DNA of 64,000 nucleotides from Methylobacterium frigidaeris (GTDB taxonomy: Bacteria > Pseudomonadota > Alphaproteobacteria > Rhizobiales > Beijerinckiaceae), in assembly GCF_022179185.1 (NCBI RefSeq), contig NZ_BPQJ01000008.1, forward strand, positions 124,001-188,000, in the 5' to 3' direction. Below the pieces are notes generated by a model. It was given only the letters and a program-made list of their open reading frames with translations. It was not told the DNA's origin and made no database searches. Both the position numbers and the translations under genes were made by a program. Of this stretch, positions 51,707 through 60,606 are shown piece by piece; position 1 is the stretch's first letter, and each line of letters begins with the position of its first letter.

Positions 51707-53059
51707 ATGGCGATCCTCCGCTCCGTCCGCGGGATCTTCGCCGCGGGGCTGCCCGGGCGGGATCGGGCGCTCGCCGGCCGTCTGATGCGGGTGATCTTCG
51801 GCTGCTACGTCCTGGTGGCGGTCGGCCTCACGGCGTTGCAGATGCTCGTCGCGTACCGGGCGGCCAGCCAGCGCCTGCAGGACGACGTGGCGGCGCTCCA
51901 GCGCACCTTCAGCCCCGGCATCGAGGATGCCATGTGGCGCTACAACGGCGAGGTGCTGCGCGGCATCCTGGCGGGCATGCACGAGATCCCGGCCGTCGTC
52001 GGGGTCGAGGTGCTGGACGAGGCCGGCCGGCGCATTCAGGCGATCGGCAGCCGGGACGGGGCGCCATCGGCGGCCCGCCGCTTCGGCACCCCGTTCAGCC
52101 GCACCTTCCCGGTCGTCCATACCGACGAGAACGGCCGCCGCTACCCGATCGGGTCCTGGACCGTCCATTCCGATGACAGCATCGCCATCGAGCAGGTCAA
52201 GAACACGCTGTACGTGATCCTGATCAACTCGGCGCTCAAGTCGGTGATGCTGTGGTTCATCTTCTACCTGGTGATCCGCACCATGGTGGGCCGGCCGCTG
52301 GGGCAGATTCGCGACTACCTCGCCCGGATCGACGCCGACACTCTCGCGGCGCCGCCGCTCACGATCGAGGCCGGTGGGCGCAACGAGCTGCACGCGCTCG
52401 CCGGGGCGCTCAACACCATGCGCGACCGGCTGCGGTGCTCCTTCGAGGAGAACGCCGCCCTCATGCGCGACCTGCGCGAGATGAACGCGACGCTGCAGGA
52501 CCGGATCGCCGAGCGCACCCGCGACCTCGAGGCCCTGGCCCATACCGACCTGCTCACCGGTCTGTTCAACCGGCGCAAGCTCGACGAGGCCCTGGCCGAG
52601 GCGGCGGAGCGGGCGCAGGCGAGCGGTGCGCCCCTGGCACTGATCCTCGGCGACGTCGACAACTTCAAGTCGGTGAACGACCGACACGGCCACAAGGTCG
52701 GCGATCAGGTGCTGGTCGCCTTCGCGGCGCTGCTGCGCGACGCCGTGCGGCCCACCGACACCCTCGGCCGCTGGGGCGGCGAGGAGTTCATGCTGCTCTG
52801 CCCGGCTACCGACCTCACGGCGGCCACCGCCATCGCCGAGCGCCTGCGCCTGCGCGTCGAGGCCACGGCCCTGCCGGAGGTCGGCCCCCGCACCTGCTCT
52901 TTCGGCATCGCTACCCTGGCCCCGGGCGAGAGCACCGACAGCCTGGTCGCCCGCGCCGACGCCGCGCTCTATCGCTGCAAGCGCAACGGGCGGAACCGGG
53001 TCGAGGCGAGCCCCTGGCCCCGGCCGGATGCGGCGGTGCCGGAGCGGGGGGCGGCGTGA
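51707..53059 (+). CDS. Diguanylate cyclase with periplasmic sensor and HAMP
   Basis: The 450-residue inner-membrane enzyme makes cyclic di-GMP. It has a first membrane helix (~24-47, RVIFGCYVLVAVGLTALQMLV), a periplasmic sensor (~48-165) with MWRYNGEVLRGILAGMHEIPAVVGVEV, a second helix (LYVILINSALKSVMLWFIFYLVI), a HAMP region, a coiled coil (MNATLQDRIAERTRDLE) and the GGDEF domain starting DLLTGLFNRRKL. The active site is GGEEF (357-361), so catalysis is expected. Upstream of it is a DRHGHKVGD motif. There is no RxxD inhibition site in the expected place, so product feedback may be weak. Alone in its transcript. Confidence 0.93.
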   Translation: MAILRSVRGIFAAGLPGRDRALAGRLMRVIFGCYVLVAVGLTALQMLVAYRAASQRLQDDVAALQRTFSPGIEDAMWRYNGEVLRGILAGMHEIPAVVGVEVLDEAGRRIQAIGSRDGAPSAARRFGTPFSRTFPVVHTDENGRRYPIGSWTVHSDDSIAIEQVKNTLYVILINSALKSVMLWFIFYLVIRTMVGRPLGQIRDYLARIDADTLAAPPLTIEAGGRNELHALAGALNTMRDRLRCSFEENAALMRDLREMNATLQDRIAERTRDLEALAHTDLLTGLFNRRKLDEALAEAAERAQASGAPLALILGDVDNFKSVNDRHGHKVGDQVLVAFAALLRDAVRPTDTLGRWGGEEFMLLCPATDLTAATAIAERLRLRVEATALPEVGPRTCSFGIATLAPGESTDSLVARADAALYRCKRNGRNRVEASPWPRPDAAVPERGAA

Positions 53060-53312
53060 GGCGCATCGCCCCGTTCGTGGTCCGTGACGTTCCATGCTCT
53101 CACCCCTTTTCCCCGACGACTGCAGCGACAGCGGAAGGAGATCCAGGGTCCAGGAGAGAAGTGCCGCGAATCAGCTCTATCTTTTCAATGGGGCGGGGAT
53201 AAGGACGCTTCGCGAGTTCTGGTGCTGGACCCCGTATCTTCTTCCACCTCGCTTCACTCGCGCGGGAAAGGGCGGTGATTTATTTGTTGCGGCGTCGCCG
53301 AGTCTGCGACCG

Positions 53313-53891
53313 CTAGCGCTGCCCGTCCCACTTCGCGATCGCGTCCTTCGCCAGACCCCCGACCCGGGCATGCGGCCGCCCGCCGGTGGTCATCGCCAGC
53401 GCGAACAGGATCTCGTCGGCGCGGGGGCCGTCCGCCACCGCCACCGTGACGCCGTCGAAGTGGGAGCGCACGTAGGCCGCGTCCTTGTGGTGGATCGGCA
53501 CGTCGAGGGAGGCGCCCATCGGCCCGACCTTGGTCATCGACGGCACGATCGCGAGCGCCTGGCCGAGCAGTTCGCGCATGGCGTAGCCGCCGGGGACGTG
53601 CCACAGCGCCCCGTGCTCCAGCTCGCCCGCGGCCCCCACCAGCGAGCCCTTGCCGTAGGCCTCGATCCGGCCGGGATCGCCGCCGAGCGCGTCGAGGAGC
53701 TTGCGGGCGCATTCGACGCCGAGGGGTTTGAGCGCCTCCATCATCGGGGTGATCTCGGGCTCGTAGCGCCCGGCGAAGGGATTCTTCACGAGGCAGGCGA
53801 CCGAGCCCTTGAGGATGGGATGGCCGAGTACCGGACCGCCATCGTGGCGGACCTCCTCGACGGTGACGACGATCTTGCGGACCTCGATCAT
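53313..53891 (-). CDS. DUF1185 (AA_synth) family protein
   Basis: A 192-residue protein with MIEVRKIVVTVEEVRHDGGP at the start, GHPILKGSVACLVKNPFAGRYEP, then DRIEAYGKGSLVGAAGELEHGA, and DVPIHHKDAAYVRSHFDG. These match the AA_synth/DUF1185 family (structure known, function not known; an amino acid synthesis role was only suggested). It is the last gene of the Liv-hydantoinase operon, and its ATG overlaps the UPF0280 stop by 4 bp. Repeated linkage of DUF1185 with UPF0280 suggests a shared step in N-compound catabolism. Confidence 0.88.
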   Translation of the reverse strand: MIEVRKIVVTVEEVRHDGGPVLGHPILKGSVACLVKNPFAGRYEPEITPMMEALKPLGVECARKLLDALGGDPGRIEAYGKGSLVGAAGELEHGALWHVPGGYAMRELLGQALAIVPSMTKVGPMGASLDVPIHHKDAAYVRSHFDGVTVAVADGPRADEILFALAMTTGGRPHARVGGLAKDAIAKWDGQR

Positions 53892-54742
53892 GGGCGGATC
53901 TCCCTTCTGTCTTCGAGAACGACGGACCGGCCCTGCAGCATCAGGGCGACGGAGCGGATCAGGCCGGCCGCACGCATCGCCGCCGCCCGGCGCCGCCCGG
54001 CCTCGAGGGCGTCGGAGATCGCGTCGGTCGAGAGCGCCGGCACCGCGACGGTGACGAGCCGGTCTCCGAGGTCGGAATCGGGGTCGAGGTCGGTGGCGGG
54101 CGCGCGGTCCACGCCGGGATGGTCGGGCAGGTCGACCGCGTTGGCGATGAGCGTCGCGGCGGCGTCGGCCCCGGCAGCGTCGCGGGCGAGCACCGTCACC
54201 GAATCGGCGAGGCCGAGGGAGAAGGAGCGGCCCTGCCGCCCCGAGGTGGCGATGCCGCCGATGCCGTCCGCGTGGGACAGGATCACCCGGCCGTTCATCG
54301 CCGGCACCGGGCCGCGGGAGAAATCCGCCGCGACGCCGACCGTCAGGGTCTCGCCCTCGGTGAGGTGCAGGGCGATGTCGCCGCCATCGTTGACGAAGGC
54401 CTTGTCGAGGGGGGCGGCCTCGCACATCGCCGCCAGGATCTCGTCCGCCACCGCGCCCGCCACCGCGGCCATCGGGGTGATGAATTCCTTGTGCGGCCGG
54501 CACGCCGCCACCATCCGGCGGGCGACCGCGCCCCGAACCTGCGGCCGCGCGCTCATGGCCTTACGCAGCTCGGGCAATTCGCCGACGAGCTCGCCCAGGA
54601 TCGTCGAGAAGCGCCCGACCGCGGCCCGGTGCGCCTCCGCCACCGCGGCTTCGGCCCCGTAGGCGCGCAGCACCAGGTCGATCGGCCCGTGCTGCAGGTG
54701 CAGCCGGCCATCTGCCAGGACCTGGACCGCCGGGCCGTCCAC
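53888..54742 (-). CDS. UPF0280 family protein (ApbE-related)
   Basis: The 284-residue protein has LADGRLHLQHGPIDLVLRA at the N-terminus, RPHKEFITPMAAVAGAVADEIL, FVNDGGDIALHL and GGIATSGRQGRSFSLGLADSVTVLA. The GGDI and TSG...ADSVTV segments are like those of ApbE flavin transferases, to which UPF0280 is distantly related. Its function is unknown; a flavin or cofactor role for the neighbouring reductase is a reasonable guess. GTG 54742 gives the usual N-terminus; a TTG at 54763 inside the MarR gene is the alternative. It overlaps the DUF1185 start by 4 bp. Confidence 0.85.
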   Translation of the reverse strand: MDGPAVQVLADGRLHLQHGPIDLVLRAYGAEAAVAEAHRAAVGRFSTILGELVGELPELRKAMSARPQVRGAVARRMVAACRPHKEFITPMAAVAGAVADEILAAMCEAAPLDKAFVNDGGDIALHLTEGETLTVGVAADFSRGPVPAMNGRVILSHADGIGGIATSGRQGRSFSLGLADSVTVLARDAAGADAAATLIANAVDLPDHPGVDRAPATDLDPDSDLGDRLVTVAVPALSTDAISDALEAGRRRAAAMRAAGLIRSVALMLQGRSVVLEDRREIRP

Positions 54743-54746
54743 CGTC

Positions 54747-55217
54747 CTAGCCCAGCCGGGCAATGAGGCGGACCAGCTCGGCCGCCTCGTCGGGCGAGAG
54801 CGGCTCGAGGGTGCGGGCCGTCACCTCGGCGCCGCGGCTCTTCATCGCCTCGATCACCTGAATCCCCTCCGCGGTCAGCGTCAGCAGCACCAGCCGGGCA
54901 TCGGCCTCGTCGGCCGTCGGCCGCACCAGGCCGCGGGTGGTGAGGCGGCGGGCGACGCCGAACATCGTCGCCGGATCGACCCCGACGAGGCGCCCGACCT
55001 GGTTCTGCGAGGTCGGCCCGAGGTCGTGCAGCTTCGTCATCACGGCGAACTGCACCGGCGTGACGGAGAAGTCCCGCATCACCGTCTCGAAGATCGCGGA
55101 GGCGCGCTGGTGCGCCCGCCGGATCAGGTAGCCGATCTGCTCCTCGACCCGGTAGGTGCGGACCGCCTCGGCGTCGATCTCAGGGGTTGGCGCCTCGTGC
55201 CGGTGCGGGGCGTTCAT
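54747..55217 (-). CDS. MarR-family transcriptional regulator
   Basis: A 156-residue regulator with the winged-helix core VTPVQFAVMTKLHDLGPTSQNQVGRLVGVDPATMFGVARRLTTRGLVRPTADEADARLVLLTLT (residues ~50-115), including the D-x-R wing (ADARLVLL). The N-terminal and C-terminal helices form the dimer. It is inside the operon, its ATG overlapping the stop of the reductase gene. Local MarR proteins normally sense the substrate or an intermediate of the pathway they control, here likely the imported ring compound. The operator is not identified. Confidence 0.92.
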   Translation of the reverse strand: MNAPHRHEAPTPEIDAEAVRTYRVEEQIGYLIRRAHQRASAIFETVMRDFSVTPVQFAVMTKLHDLGPTSQNQVGRLVGVDPATMFGVARRLTTRGLVRPTADEADARLVLLTLTAEGIQVIEAMKSRGAEVTARTLEPLSPDEAAELVRLIARLG

Positions 55218-56728
55218 GCCGGCCCTCCTGCGACCTCGCCCGCCGGCCAGGGATGGCCGGGATGCCACGGATCGATCCGGGCGGCGGGCCCGACCTCGCG
55301 CAGAACATCCGTCATCGCCACCACGTCGCCGTCGTGCCCGCCGAGGCGCGCGTAGAGGTCCCGCGGCAGGGTGAACTCGATCGGCGCCACGATGGCCGGC
55401 GTCGGCACCGAGCCGAAGGCGTTTCGCGGCAGGCGCGTCACGTCGGCCATCACCGTGATGCCGCCGCCGGGCCAGACGGTGACCGGGGCCCCGCCCATCG
55501 TCACCTTCGTCTCGCCGGCGGCGACCGAGCGGGTCAGCAGCACCGGGTTCTCGGTGACCCCGGCCCGAAGGCTGCCACCCGCGCCGGCCATGAACAGCAC
55601 CGTGCAGAGCGAGGGCTCGCAATTCTCGCCGATCCGGTCGACCACCCCGCGCACCGGGGCCGGCATCTCGGCCGGCACGGGCTTGAGATCGTCGTCGAGG
55701 ACGAGCCAGAGGGCGTGCTCCCCGGTGGTCGAGGTCATGAGGAGGCGCAGGCCCGGCCAGGCGGTGGCGGGGTCGATCGCCTGGATGATCGTGAGCGGAT
55801 CAGCGATGTCGGTGCCGCCCCAGCCGATGCCCGGATTGGCGACCTGGAAGTAGCGCCCGGGCGTCGAGCGCCGCCCGCGGACCCGGATGCCGGCCGGGCG
55901 CATGCCCAGCACTTTGCCCGCCTGATGCTCGGTGAGCACGCCGGTGATGTGGTCGTCGACGACGATCACCTCGTCGGCGTGTCCGAGCCACTGCTTGGCG
56001 AAGATCCCGACCGTCGCCGAGCCGCAGCCGACGCGCATCCGTTGCTCAGGGGTGCCGTCGACGATCGGGGCATGGCCGGCCTGGACCACGACCTCGTGGC
56101 CGCCCTCGATCGTCATCGTCACCGCATCGCCCGAGCACAGGCGCAGGAGCGTGTCGCAGGTGACGGTGCCCTCCTTCTTCGAGCCGCCGGTGAGGTGGCG
56201 CACGCCGCCGACCGAGAGCATCTGCGAGCCGTACTCGGCGGTGGTGACGTGGCCGACCTCCTCGCCATTCACCCGCACGGCCGCGCGCTCGGGGCCGAGA
56301 TGGCGGTCGGTGTCGATCTTCACCTTCACGCCGCAATAGCTGAAGATGCCCTCGGTCACGACCGTGACGGTCTCAACCCCTTCGTGCTCGCTCGCCACGA
56401 TGAAGGGGGCGGGCTTGTAGTCCGGATAGGTGGTGCCGGCGCCGATGCCGGTGACGAAGGTGCGCGAGGGATCGAGCACCCGCCCGTCCCACTCCGCCGC
56501 CCCGAACGGCACCAGCTTCTGGCCGGATTCCGCCGCGTCGTGCAGGAGCACGACCGGATCGGTGCGCACCAGGTGCCCGTTCTCGTTGGCGTAGCGCGCG
56601 CAGGCGCCGGAGCGGCCCGGCCGGATCCGGCACAGGACCGGGCAGGCGTCGCAGCGCACGATGCCGTCGGCCTCGGCCGCGCCGAATTTCTTCGAGCGGG
56701 CTTCCGTGGAGAGGGTGTCGGTGCTCAT
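55214..56728 (-). CDS. 6-hydroxynicotinate reductase-like iron-sulfur protein
   Basis: The 504-residue protein starts with a cysteine cluster C-x2-C-x3-C-x9-C (Cys26, 29, 33, 43) in RCDACPVLCRIRPGRSGAC, able to bind an Fe-S cluster. Other landmarks are GIGAGTTYPDYKPAPF, EGIFSYCGVKVKIDTD, and GIGWGGTDIADPL. Proteins of this type are annotated as 6-hydroxynicotinate reductase (Hnr), which in anaerobic Eubacterium barkeri reduces an N-heterocycle with ferredoxin electrons. In an aerobic alphaproteobacterium this exact reaction is doubtful. Neighbouring hydantoinase genes suggest it reduces a related ring. ATG 56728 overlaps the previous stop; a GTG at 56743 is possible. Family call is from memory. 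Confidence 0.75.
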   Translation of the reverse strand: MSTDTLSTEARSKKFGAAEADGIVRCDACPVLCRIRPGRSGACARYANENGHLVRTDPVVLLHDAAESGQKLVPFGAAEWDGRVLDPSRTFVTGIGAGTTYPDYKPAPFIVASEHEGVETVTVVTEGIFSYCGVKVKIDTDRHLGPERAAVRVNGEEVGHVTTAEYGSQMLSVGGVRHLTGGSKKEGTVTCDTLLRLCSGDAVTMTIEGGHEVVVQAGHAPIVDGTPEQRMRVGCGSATVGIFAKQWLGHADEVIVVDDHITGVLTEHQAGKVLGMRPAGIRVRGRRSTPGRYFQVANPGIGWGGTDIADPLTIIQAIDPATAWPGLRLLMTSTTGEHALWLVLDDDLKPVPAEMPAPVRGVVDRIGENCEPSLCTVLFMAGAGGSLRAGVTENPVLLTRSVAAGETKVTMGGAPVTVWPGGGITVMADVTRLPRNAFGSVPTPAIVAPIEFTLPRDLYARLGGHDGDVVAMTDVLREVGPAARIDPWHPGHPWPAGEVAGGPA

Positions 56729-58413
56729 GACTGGCTCCCCCACAAGGTGTCGGCCTCGTCCGCGCGGTAATAGCCCCGGCGCAGGTCGCGGGCGACGAGG
56801 GCGGGGTCGCGGGTCTCGGGCGCGCCGTAGCCGCCGCCGCCCGGGGTCATCACCTCGACCCGGTCGCCGGCGCGAATCGCGATGTTCTGGTCCTTCGACA
56901 GGTGGAGCGGGGTGATCGTCTCTCCGTCGCGATGGATCCGCACCACGTTCGGTGCCCCGGCAGCCCCGCCGAGCACGCCGGGCGGCCCGAAGCGACCGTG
57001 ATCCATCACGAAGGAGGCCCGGGCCTCGCCGCGCAGGAGTTCCACCTCGTAATGGACGCCGAACCCGCCGCGATGGGCGCCGGCTCCCCCCGAGCCTTCG
57101 CGCAGCGCGAAGCGGCGGAACAGGACAGGGTAGTACTGCTCCATCACCTCGACCGGCGCGGTCTTCGAGATGCCGATGGTCGAGCAGCCGTTGGAGAGCC
57201 CGTCATGGGCCGCGTTGCCGCCATAGCCGCCGCCGGTGATCTGGTACATGACGTAGGGCGCGTTCTTCGCCGGGTCGAAGCCGCCGAGCGCGAAGTTGCC
57301 CGAGGTGCCGGCGGGCGCCGCCGTGACCTTGTCGGGAATGGCCTGGACGAGAGCCAGGAACACGGCCTCGGCGATGCGCTGGCTCACCTCCGCGGCGCAG
57401 CCCGAGACGGGGCGGGGATAGCGCGCGTCGAGGAAGGTGCCCTCGGGCCGGTGGATCGTCAGCGGCTCGAAGGTGCCGGCATTGATCGGCACGTCCGGGA
57501 AGACGTGCTTCACCGCGAGGTAGACCGACGAATAGGTCGTCGCCACCACCGAGTTCATCGGGCCGCGGCACGGAGGCGACGAACCCGAGAAGTCGAAGGT
57601 CAGGCCGTCCCCGGCCTTGGTCATCGTGAGGGCGATGCGCAGCGGCTCGTCCACCACGCCGTCGGAATCGACGAAGGCCTCCGACCGGTAGATGCCGTCC
57701 GGGATCTGGCGGATCTCGGCCCGCATCCGCTCCGCCGAGCGGGCGCGGATCTCCTTGATCGCGGCGTCGAGGGTGTCGCGGCCGTACTTGGCGAGGAGGT
57801 CGGCCAGCCGGCTCTCGCCGACCATCAGCGCCGCGGCCTGCGCCTTGATGTCGCCGATGCGCTGGTCGGCGACGCGGATGTTCGAGGCGATGATGGAGAA
57901 GATTTCCTGGTCCATCGTGCCGCGCTTGAACAGCTTGACCGGCGGCAGGCGCAGGCCCTCCTGCTCGACCTCCGTGGCATGGGCCGAGAAGCCGCCCGGC
58001 ACCATGCCGCCGATATCGGGCCAGTGGCCGGTATTCTGTAGCCAGCAGAAGAGTTCGCCCTCGACGAAGACGGGTTTGACGAACCGCACGTCCATCAGGT
58101 GCGTGCCGCCGAGATAGGGGTCGTTGACGATGTAGATGTCGCCAGGCTCCGGGCTCCCGGCTCGGCCCTCGCGGATCAGGCGGATCAGCTCGCCGGTCGA
58201 GTATTGCATCGTTCCGACGAAGACCGGCAGGCCGTACTCGCCCTGCGAGATCAGCGCGCCGGTGTCGCGGTCGTAGATCCCGTCCGAGCGGTCGTCGGCC
58301 TCGGCGATCACCGGCGAGAAGGCCGAGCGCGAGAAGGCGATGTCCATCTCGTTGCAGACCTGCTGCAACCCGGCCTGGATCACCGCGAGGGTGAGGGCGT
58401 CGAGCTGGCTCAT
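56725..58413 (-). CDS. hyuB: Hydantoinase B/oxoprolinase-family subunit
   Basis: The 562-residue protein is the HyuB-type subunit of ATP-dependent cyclic-amide hydrolases. It starts DALTLAVIQAGLQQVCNEMDIAFSRSAFSPVI and has the family landmarks DIYIVNDPYLGGTHLMDV, NTGHWPDIGGMVPGG, NAGTFEPLTIHRPEGTFLDARYP, and the Gly-rich GGGYGGNAAHDG. The C-terminus ends TPGGGGYGAPETRDP. Metal- and substrate-binding residues (Asp, His, His) are in YLGGTHLMD and NTGHWPD. It works with HyuA on hydantoins, 5-oxoproline or related substrates; which one cannot be told. Its ATG overlaps the HyuA stop by 4 bp. Confidence 0.92.
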   Translation of the reverse strand: MSQLDALTLAVIQAGLQQVCNEMDIAFSRSAFSPVIAEADDRSDGIYDRDTGALISQGEYGLPVFVGTMQYSTGELIRLIREGRAGSPEPGDIYIVNDPYLGGTHLMDVRFVKPVFVEGELFCWLQNTGHWPDIGGMVPGGFSAHATEVEQEGLRLPPVKLFKRGTMDQEIFSIIASNIRVADQRIGDIKAQAAALMVGESRLADLLAKYGRDTLDAAIKEIRARSAERMRAEIRQIPDGIYRSEAFVDSDGVVDEPLRIALTMTKAGDGLTFDFSGSSPPCRGPMNSVVATTYSSVYLAVKHVFPDVPINAGTFEPLTIHRPEGTFLDARYPRPVSGCAAEVSQRIAEAVFLALVQAIPDKVTAAPAGTSGNFALGGFDPAKNAPYVMYQITGGGYGGNAAHDGLSNGCSTIGISKTAPVEVMEQYYPVLFRRFALREGSGGAGAHRGGFGVHYEVELLRGEARASFVMDHGRFGPPGVLGGAAGAPNVVRIHRDGETITPLHLSKDQNIAIRAGDRVEVMTPGGGGYGAPETRDPALVARDLRRGYYRADEADTLWGSQS

Positions 58414-60446
58414 ACTCGGATCCTCAGGTTGCCGATGGCGTCGACCCGCGCCGTCGCGCCGGGCTCGACCACCGTGGTGGCGTCGATCTGCTGGATCACC
58501 GCCGGCCCGGCGATCTCGGCCCCGGGCGGCAGGGCCTCGCGGGCGTAGATCGCAGCCTCGTGCCAGGCGCCGCCCGCGTAGACCGGGCGGGTGCCGAGGC
58601 GGGCGCCCGCGAGGTCGGTGCGGTGCGCCTCATCGAGGAGCGCCGCGAGGGGGAAGGGCCGGCGCCGGCCGATCACCGAGGTGACGAGGTTGACCACCAC
58701 CGCCCGGATCTCCGGCAGCCGGACCTGGAAGCGCCGGAAATACGCGGCCTCAAACAACTCCTGAAGCGTCGCCCGGTCGATCCCGGGGGAGGGCAGGGCG
58801 ACGCGGATCAGGTGGGTCTGGCCGCGGAACTGCATGTCGGCCCCGTAGGTGACCGTGGTCTCCTCGATCTCGGCCTGCTCCTCGGCCACCATCGCCAGCG
58901 CGTCCGCCGCCTGCTCCTCGAGGACGGCGCGGAGATCCTCCATGTCGAGTCCGTCGAGGGGGCGGTTGAGGGTGCGCACCCGGTCCTGACGCAGATCGGC
59001 GACGAGGCAGCCGAGCGCGTTGGTGAGGCCGGGCCGGGCCGGCACCAGCACCTCCGGGATGCCGAGTTCCCGGGCGAGCGCCACGGCGTGGAGCGGCCCG
59101 GCGCCGCCGAAGGCGAAGAGCACGAAATCGCGCGGGTCGTAGCCCCGCGACAGGGACACCATGCGGATGGCGCCTGTCATGTGGACGTTCCCGAGCCGGA
59201 TCACCGCCTCTGCGGATTCCTCGACGCTCATGCCGAGCGGCCCGGCGAGATCGCGGGCGAAGGCCTCGCGGATGGTGTCGAGCGAGACGCCCGCCCGCAC
59301 GGCGGTGAGCCTCGCCGGGTCGAGCCGCCCGAGGACGAGATTGGCGTCGGTGATGGTCGGCCGCGTGCCGCCGCGGCCGTAGCCGATCGGGCCGGGCTCC
59401 GAGCCGGCGCTCTCGGGTCCGACCTGAAGCATCCCGGCCCGGTTGACCGACGCGATCGAGCCGCCGCCGGCGCCGACGGTGTGCACGTCGACCATCGGCA
59501 GGTGGATCGGCAAGCCGTAATCGATGGTCAGCTCCGCCGAGACCTCGGGCACGCCGCCGGCGATCAGCGCCACGTCGGTCGAGGTGCCGCCCATGTCGTA
59601 CGTGATGGCGTTCTTGAGCCCCGACTGGGCGAGGGTGGCGGCTGCCGCCATCACCCCGGAGGCCGGGCCCGACATCACGGTCTTCGCCGCCGCCTCGACG
59701 ACGAGCCCCGCCGGCACGGTGCCGCCATTGCCGTTCATCACCAGGAGGTCGCGGGAAAAGCCCTGGCTGCGCAGGTCGTCCTGGAGGCGGCGGATGTAGC
59801 GGTCGAGGATCGGCTGCACCGCGGCGTTGACCGAGGCGGTGGTACCGCGCTCGTATTCGCGGAACTCCGACAGGAGGGCGTGGCCGAGGGTGACGTAGGC
59901 ATTCGGCCACAGCGCGCGGGCGATGGCGCCGGCGCGCAGCTCGTGCTCCGGGTTGGCGTAGGCGTGCAGGAAGTGGATCACCAGGGCCTCGCAGCCCTCC
60001 GCCAGCAGCGCGCGCACGGCGTCGGCCACCGCCGCCTCGTCGAGGGGCGTGCGCACCGCCCCGTCGGCCATCACGCGCTCCGGCACCTCGCGGCGCAGCT
60101 CGCGGGGAATCAGCGGCTCGAAGGTGCCGAACAGCCCGTAGGGCTTCGGCCGGGTGCGGCGGCCGAGTTCGAGAACGTCACGGAAGCCTGCGGTGGTGAT
60201 GAGCCCGACCCTCGCGGTCTTGCGCTCCAGCACCGCGTTGGTGGTGGCGGTGGTGCCATGGATGACGAGGTCGAGGTCGGCCGGCGCTACCTCGGCAGCG
60301 GAAATCGCCGCCAGCACACCCTCGGCCTGGTTGCGCACTGTCGTCGGCACCTTGGCGAGGCGCACCCGCACGCCGGTGGAATCCGCCTCCGTCAGGAGAA
60401 GGTCGGTGAAGGTGCCGCCGACATCGATGCCTGCCACGCGTCTCAC
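58410..60446 (-). CDS. hyuA: Hydantoinase A/oxoprolinase-family subunit
   Basis: The 678-residue protein has the ASKHA ATP-binding motifs GIDVGGTFTDLL at the N-terminus and TYDMGGTSTDVALI near residue 290, separated by IHGTTATTNAVLERK and MSGPASGVMAA. It activates the ring substrate with ATP. In most relatives a conserved Cys follows in PGPxCYGRGG; here it reads PGPIGYGRGG, so this Cys is Gly. The C-terminal region has ITDANLVLGRLDP and FAFGGAGPLHA. The start is GTG 60446. It is followed by hyuB with a 4-bp overlap and preceded by a 160-bp gap after livF. Confidence 0.93.
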   Translation of the reverse strand: MRRVAGIDVGGTFTDLLLTEADSTGVRVRLAKVPTTVRNQAEGVLAAISAAEVAPADLDLVIHGTTATTNAVLERKTARVGLITTAGFRDVLELGRRTRPKPYGLFGTFEPLIPRELRREVPERVMADGAVRTPLDEAAVADAVRALLAEGCEALVIHFLHAYANPEHELRAGAIARALWPNAYVTLGHALLSEFREYERGTTASVNAAVQPILDRYIRRLQDDLRSQGFSRDLLVMNGNGGTVPAGLVVEAAAKTVMSGPASGVMAAAATLAQSGLKNAITYDMGGTSTDVALIAGGVPEVSAELTIDYGLPIHLPMVDVHTVGAGGGSIASVNRAGMLQVGPESAGSEPGPIGYGRGGTRPTITDANLVLGRLDPARLTAVRAGVSLDTIREAFARDLAGPLGMSVEESAEAVIRLGNVHMTGAIRMVSLSRGYDPRDFVLFAFGGAGPLHAVALARELGIPEVLVPARPGLTNALGCLVADLRQDRVRTLNRPLDGLDMEDLRAVLEEQAADALAMVAEEQAEIEETTVTYGADMQFRGQTHLIRVALPSPGIDRATLQELFEAAYFRRFQVRLPEIRAVVVNLVTSVIGRRRPFPLAALLDEAHRTDLAGARLGTRPVYAGGAWHEAAIYAREALPPGAEIAGPAVIQQIDATTVVEPGATARVDAIGNLRIRV

Positions 60447-60556
60447 GTCACACCTCGATCATTCGCCTACGAACAGTCTTGTTGGTTGGCAGGCTTGTAG
60501 CCGGCCTCGTCCTGCATCCGCTTCTCTCGACACACCCGCCGAGAGGCGTGCACTGT

Positions 60557-60580
60557 CCCCCTCCCCCAGTGGGAGAGGGG
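60557..60580. repeat. Inverted repeat in the livF-hyuA gap
   Basis: CCCCCTCCCCC and GGGAGAGGGG flank AGT, forming a GC hairpin with a bulge. It lies in the only large gap (160 bp) of the operon. It could be a dispersed palindrome common in such genomes, a transcript-stabilising hairpin that sets different levels for the Liv and Hyu parts, or an internal terminator for LivF. There is no T-run on the minus strand, so strong termination is unlikely. Confidence 0.5.
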
Positions 60581-60606
60581 ATCCCGCGCCATCTCCGGAA
60601 AGCCTC

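Noticed and set aside
53094..53312. Plus-strand reading LFNGAGIRT..., resembling text seen near mis-translated tRNA regions
   Set aside because: I could not find a cloverleaf, an anticodon arm or a T-loop GGTTCGA here. The 253-bp gap holds no supported feature.
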